Positions 61,438-64,000 of a DNA stretch of 64,000 nt are shown here, piece by piece. A model generated the notes under the pieces. It ran no database searches and was not told the DNA's origin. It saw only the letters and a list, made by a program, of their open reading frames with translations. This stretch comes from Actinomycetes bacterium. GTDB taxonomy: Bacteria; Actinomycetota; Acidimicrobiia; Acidimicrobiales; Ilumatobacteraceae. Position 1 is the stretch's first letter. Each line of letters begins with the position of its first letter. The stretch is taken from contig JAIXWJ010000025.1 in NCBI GenBank assembly GCA_027491335.1, forward strand, positions 1 to 64,000. Direction: 5' to 3'. A program made the translations under genes and the position numbers.

Positions 61438-62088
61438 CTAAACCTCGGGATTGCCCGAGGTGAAACCGGCAGGATCGTCGGCCGGCGCCTCCCAATGACC
61501 GACGTGAATCACTTCGTTCGACGAGCGTCGGCCGCGGATGGTCGACGAGCCCGAGGGTCGGTCCTCGGGCGAACGATGACCGATGGCGATGGCCCCCACG
61601 CATTGCATGGCGTCCGGAACCCCGAATCGGCCGAGAGTGTCCCGGGGATTCCCGAAGAGGCCGAAGAGCAAGGCGCCCCACCGACGGTCCTCGCACAACA
61701 GAAGGAGATTCTGGGCCGCCATCGCGGCGTCGGTGAGCCAATACGGGCAGGCCCACGATTCCGGCGTCGACAGCCCGCGATCGATCTTGTCGGCTTGCGA
61801 ATATCGATCCGTGTAGGCCTCGGGGTCGGCCAACACCAGAACGATCTGCGTGCATTCCCGCACGCCGGGAGCTCGGCGTGCGAACCACGTTCCGGCACCG
61901 GAAACTTCGAAGAAGGTGTCCTTGTCCGATCCGTCGAGCACGAGGAAGTGACACCCTTGCGAGTATCCCGCCGAGGGAGCCCGCCGCGCGACGTCGCAGA
62001 CATCGAGGACCTCTCGCAACGTCGGACCGCCGGAGAACTTCCGGGTCATGCGACGACGCCGGATGATGGACGTCAAGTCGTCGGGCAA
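61438..62088 (-). CDS. Nitroreductase family FMN protein
   Basis: The N-terminal RRRRMTRKFSGGP (FMN phosphate contact), ARRAPSAGYSQG, WLTDAAMAAQNLLLLCED and a C-terminal IAIGHRSPED block are typical of the nitroreductase/F420-like FMN fold. The start is uncertain: TTG at 62088, seven nt after the upstream stop, keeps the RRRRM block; an ATG at 62139 would overlap the upstream gene by 47 bp. The substrate is unknown. Confidence 0.82.
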   Translation of the reverse strand: MPDDLTSIIRRRRMTRKFSGGPTLREVLDVCDVARRAPSAGYSQGCHFLVLDGSDKDTFFEVSGAGTWFARRAPGVRECTQIVLVLADPEAYTDRYSQADKIDRGLSTPESWACPYWLTDAAMAAQNLLLLCEDRRWGALLFGLFGNPRDTLGRFGVPDAMQCVGAIAIGHRSPEDRPSGSSTIRGRRSSNEVIHVGHWEAPADDPAGFTSGNPEV

Positions 62089-62092
62089 GGTG

Positions 62093-62749
62093 TCAGCGGC
62101 GTCCCAGCTTGAGAAGATCCTCGGCCATGGTCCAGCCATGGATGATCAAGGAGCCACCGGCCTCGGGCTTCACCTCGGAGAACATCGCGGCGATGTCGGC
62201 GGCGATCTTGTCGGGCTTGGACGACACATGGTCGAGGAATCCGGACTGGCCCTTCTTGGCCACGACGAAAGACTTCTCGTCGTACTGAGCGTCGACGCCG
62301 AAACGACGGGCCAATCGGCGACCCCACGCCCGCTCCTCACCGACGGCGCGATGACCGGGCCGCGGGATCAATTCGCTGAGTTGCTTGAAAGCCTCCAGGC
62401 CATCGGGAGCCACGAAGCGACTACCGACCACCACGTCCTCGTCGGGGAACGCCATCAGGGCCCGGTGGAAGGCCTCGGCCATGAGTCCCTTCAACACCGC
62501 GTCTCGCTTGCCGGTTCGCTTCACGCTGAGCAATCCGATCAGCACGCACGGGGTGCCGCCGATCCGCTCGAGAGTGGAGAACGTGAACCCGTGCAGCTTT
62601 CCCGACTCGGTGGCCGTCGTGCACAGAACCCAGTCCTCCTTGGCGGCGGTGAGTCGGGCGAGATCGAATGAACCACCCATGGTGGCCATCTCTTCGAGTT
62701 CGGCCTCCGAGAGGGCCGCACAATCTCGCGTCTCGACCTCCACCGACAT
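62093..62749 (-). CDS. Unknown 218-residue protein, possibly GNAT-like
   Basis: I do not recognise this family with certainty. It begins with acidic helices (SEAELEEMATMGG), then strands LHGFTFSTLERIGG and PCVLIGLLSVKRTG, and a KGLMAEAFHRAL helix. This order of strands and helices recalls GNAT acetyltransferases but lacks the clear acetyl-CoA loop. An LIIHGWTMAEDLL segment closes it. ATG 62749 is chosen; an in-frame ATG lies upstream at 62794. Confidence 0.6.
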   Translation of the reverse strand: MSVEVETRDCAALSEAELEEMATMGGSFDLARLTAAKEDWVLCTTATESGKLHGFTFSTLERIGGTPCVLIGLLSVKRTGKRDAVLKGLMAEAFHRALMAFPDEDVVVGSRFVAPDGLEAFKQLSELIPRPGHRAVGEERAWGRRLARRFGVDAQYDEKSFVVAKKGQSGFLDHVSSKPDKIAADIAAMFSEVKPEAGGSLIIHGWTMAEDLLKLGRR

Positions 62750-62831
62750 TCGACCCCAGGCTCCCTTTCGGGGGTGATCCCCCGACTCCTTCATTCTGCC
62801 ACTTCGCCCGGTCAGCGAGCGAAACGACCGA

Positions 62832-64000
62832 TCATCGGATGACGCCGACCCCGAAGGCGACCCGGAGCGGAGGGATGACCCGGTCGACGTCCACGGCGAA
62901 CTCGGCCCCCAGTCGCAGCACCCGTGACCCACCGAGGTGGATGAACACCTGCGCTTCGCCGGGATACGCCGACAGGATCTCCTTGAGGGTGGCCACGGTC
63001 TCGGGGTCGAGTGCCACGGCCGGAAGATTGAGCCGGAGTTCCGGGGCGCGAGCGGCCAATGCGAGAGGCGTGAACTCCAGTGCCGACACCGTCATGCGGT
63101 CGTCGCCGGCTTGGCGGTTCACACGAACCTTGACCGCCACGATCGCTTCGTCGGCGATCTTGTGTCCGTGTTGCTGCAGGGTGCGGGTGAAGACCGTGAC
63201 CTCCACACCGCCGTGCAAGTCCTCCACCTGGAGGACCGCCATCGGGTCTCCCTTCTTGGTCACCTTGCGCTCGATCTTGGTGATGATGCCGGCGATGGTG
63301 GCGATGGTTCCGTTCTCGGCCTCCTCCAGCATGGACGTGACGGTGTCGGCGTACCGCCGCAACGAGCCCTCGTGTCCGTACAGCGGATGGTCGCTGATGT
63401 AGAGGCCGAGCAGTTCCTTTTCGAACTTCAACTTCAACGACTGTTCGAATTCGGTATCCGGAATGGGTATGTCGAGGTCGAACCCACCTTGAACCGGATC
63501 GGGCTCGATGGAATCGAAGAGGCTCATCACACCTTGGTCGGCCTCGGCGCGTCGGCCGACCGTGTCGTCGATGATCTGTTCGAAAACGAGCATCAGGCCC
63601 TGTCGGGTGTGGCCCATGGAGTCGAAGGCGCCGGCCTTGATGAAGGACTCGATGCCCTTCTTGTTCAGGCACTCGGTGGGCACGGACATGCAGAAGTCGT
63701 GGAACGACGAGAAAGCACCGTGCTCTTTGCGATGCGCCACGATCTTTTCGCACACCGCCGAACCGACTCCCTTGATCGCGCTCAAGCCGAAGTGAATCAG
63801 CCGGTTCTCTGGATCCGCGGTGAAGTCGACGTCGGAGACGTTGATGTCGGGTTGCTTCACCGTGATGCCGCGCGCGCGAGCGTCGACGAGGTATCCGGCC
63901 GCCTTGTCCAGATTGGCCTTCACGCTGGTGAGTAGGGCCGCGAAGTATTGGACCGGGTAGTTCGCCTTGAGATGGGCCGTCTGGTAGCAGATGTATCCGT
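62832..64000 (-). CDS. dnaE: DNA polymerase III alpha subunit, C-terminal part (5' truncated by window edge)
   Basis: The frame stays open to the window edge and reads HLKANYPVQYFAALLTSV followed by the KAAGYLVDARARGI block of DnaE. The helix-hairpin-helix region with GLSAIKGVG and the OB-fold domain (TIATIAGIITKIERKVTKKGDPMAVL, in part) near the C-terminus are seen, then the C-terminal tail. It is the replicative polymerase's C-terminal part. The GTG near 63923 is internal, not a start. Confidence 0.95.
   Translation of the reverse strand, partial: GYICYQTAHLKANYPVQYFAALLTSVKANLDKAAGYLVDARARGITVKQPDINVSDVDFTADPENRLIHFGLSAIKGVGSAVCEKIVAHRKEHGAFSSFHDFCMSVPTECLNKKGIESFIKAGAFDSMGHTRQGLMLVFEQIIDDTVGRRAEADQGVMSLFDSIEPDPVQGGFDLDIPIPDTEFEQSLKLKFEKELLGLYISDHPLYGHEGSLRRYADTVTSMLEEAENGTIATIAGIITKIERKVTKKGDPMAVLQVEDLHGGVEVTVFTRTLQQHGHKIADEAIVAVKVRVNRQAGDDRMTVSALEFTPLALAARAPELRLNLPAVALDPETVATLKEILSAYPGEAQVFIHLGGSRVLRLGAEFAVDVDRVIPPLRVAFGVGVIR

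Noticed and set aside
62794-62932. Upstream extension of the 62093 gene
   Set aside because: The region overlaps the end of dnaE and is rich in Ser, Gly and Arg, typical of a shadow frame.

Overview
The window is a continuous, very gene-dense bacterial chromosome segment of moderately high GC content. It has no rRNA, tRNA, insertion sequence, prophage or CRISPR array that I can see, and no stretch above 300 bases lacks a gene. Several markers point to Actinobacteria: the mycothiol ligase MshC, a maleylpyruvate-isomerase-type thiol enzyme, F420-linked enzymes, phosphatidylinositol-mannoside type genes, an InhA-like enoyl reductase, and gene order shared with mycobacteria. Codon use, Thr-rich exported proteins and the many LLM, SCP-x thiolase and amidohydrolase genes suggest a deep lineage such as Acidimicrobiia (inference; no search was run).

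Layout. 0-6.6 kb: glycine cleavage (gcvP 3' part, gcvT, gcvH) around a regulator block (MerR, DUF151 nuclease, FtsR-type MerR, FHA protein, pgsA-like) that matches the M. tuberculosis Rv1822-Rv1832 neighbourhood. 6.7-14.1 kb: a mixed catabolic block (SDR, HIT, SRAP, two amidohydrolases, serine hydrolase, thioesterase, nagA). 14.2-17.3 kb: transketolase and transaldolase. 17.3-23.7 kb: glycolate oxidase glcD-glcE-glcF with an APH-type kinase and a mycothiol-type enzyme, then two small envelope proteins. 23.8-45.6 kb: a long minus-strand housekeeping run (rarA, rppH, aspS, hisS, rel, apt, secF, secD, yajC, tgt, queA, ruvB, ruvA, ruvC, peroxiredoxin, yebC, pdxT, pdxS, DUF3048, htpX, lemA, pimA-like). 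45.7-51.4 kb: an accessory insert with an LLM oxidoreductase and a four-gene ABC export operon whose adaptor carries Calx-beta domains. 51.4-57 kb: phosphatidylinositol/acyl-lipid genes and thrS. 57-64 kb: mshC, F420-NADP oxidoreductase, fabI, thiolase plus DUF35 partner, nitroreductase and the 3' part of dnaE.

Metabolically, glycolate oxidase (glycolate to glyoxylate) and the glycine cleavage system fit use of C2 compounds. Transketolase and transaldolase supply the pentose phosphate branch, and pdxST makes the PLP that GcvP needs.

Two sequence-level patterns stand out. (1) About seventeen start codons follow a TANNNT-like -10 box by only 6-7 nt, the signature of leaderless transcripts. (2) Four genes end in 23-25 bp tandem repeats that copy the last codons plus the stop codon into the downstream gap; two of these arrays share a core. 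The most unusual protein is a 716-residue membrane-fusion adaptor in which a peptidoglycan-binding domain and a Calx-beta array, with split half-domains at its two ends, sit where the helical hairpin normally is.
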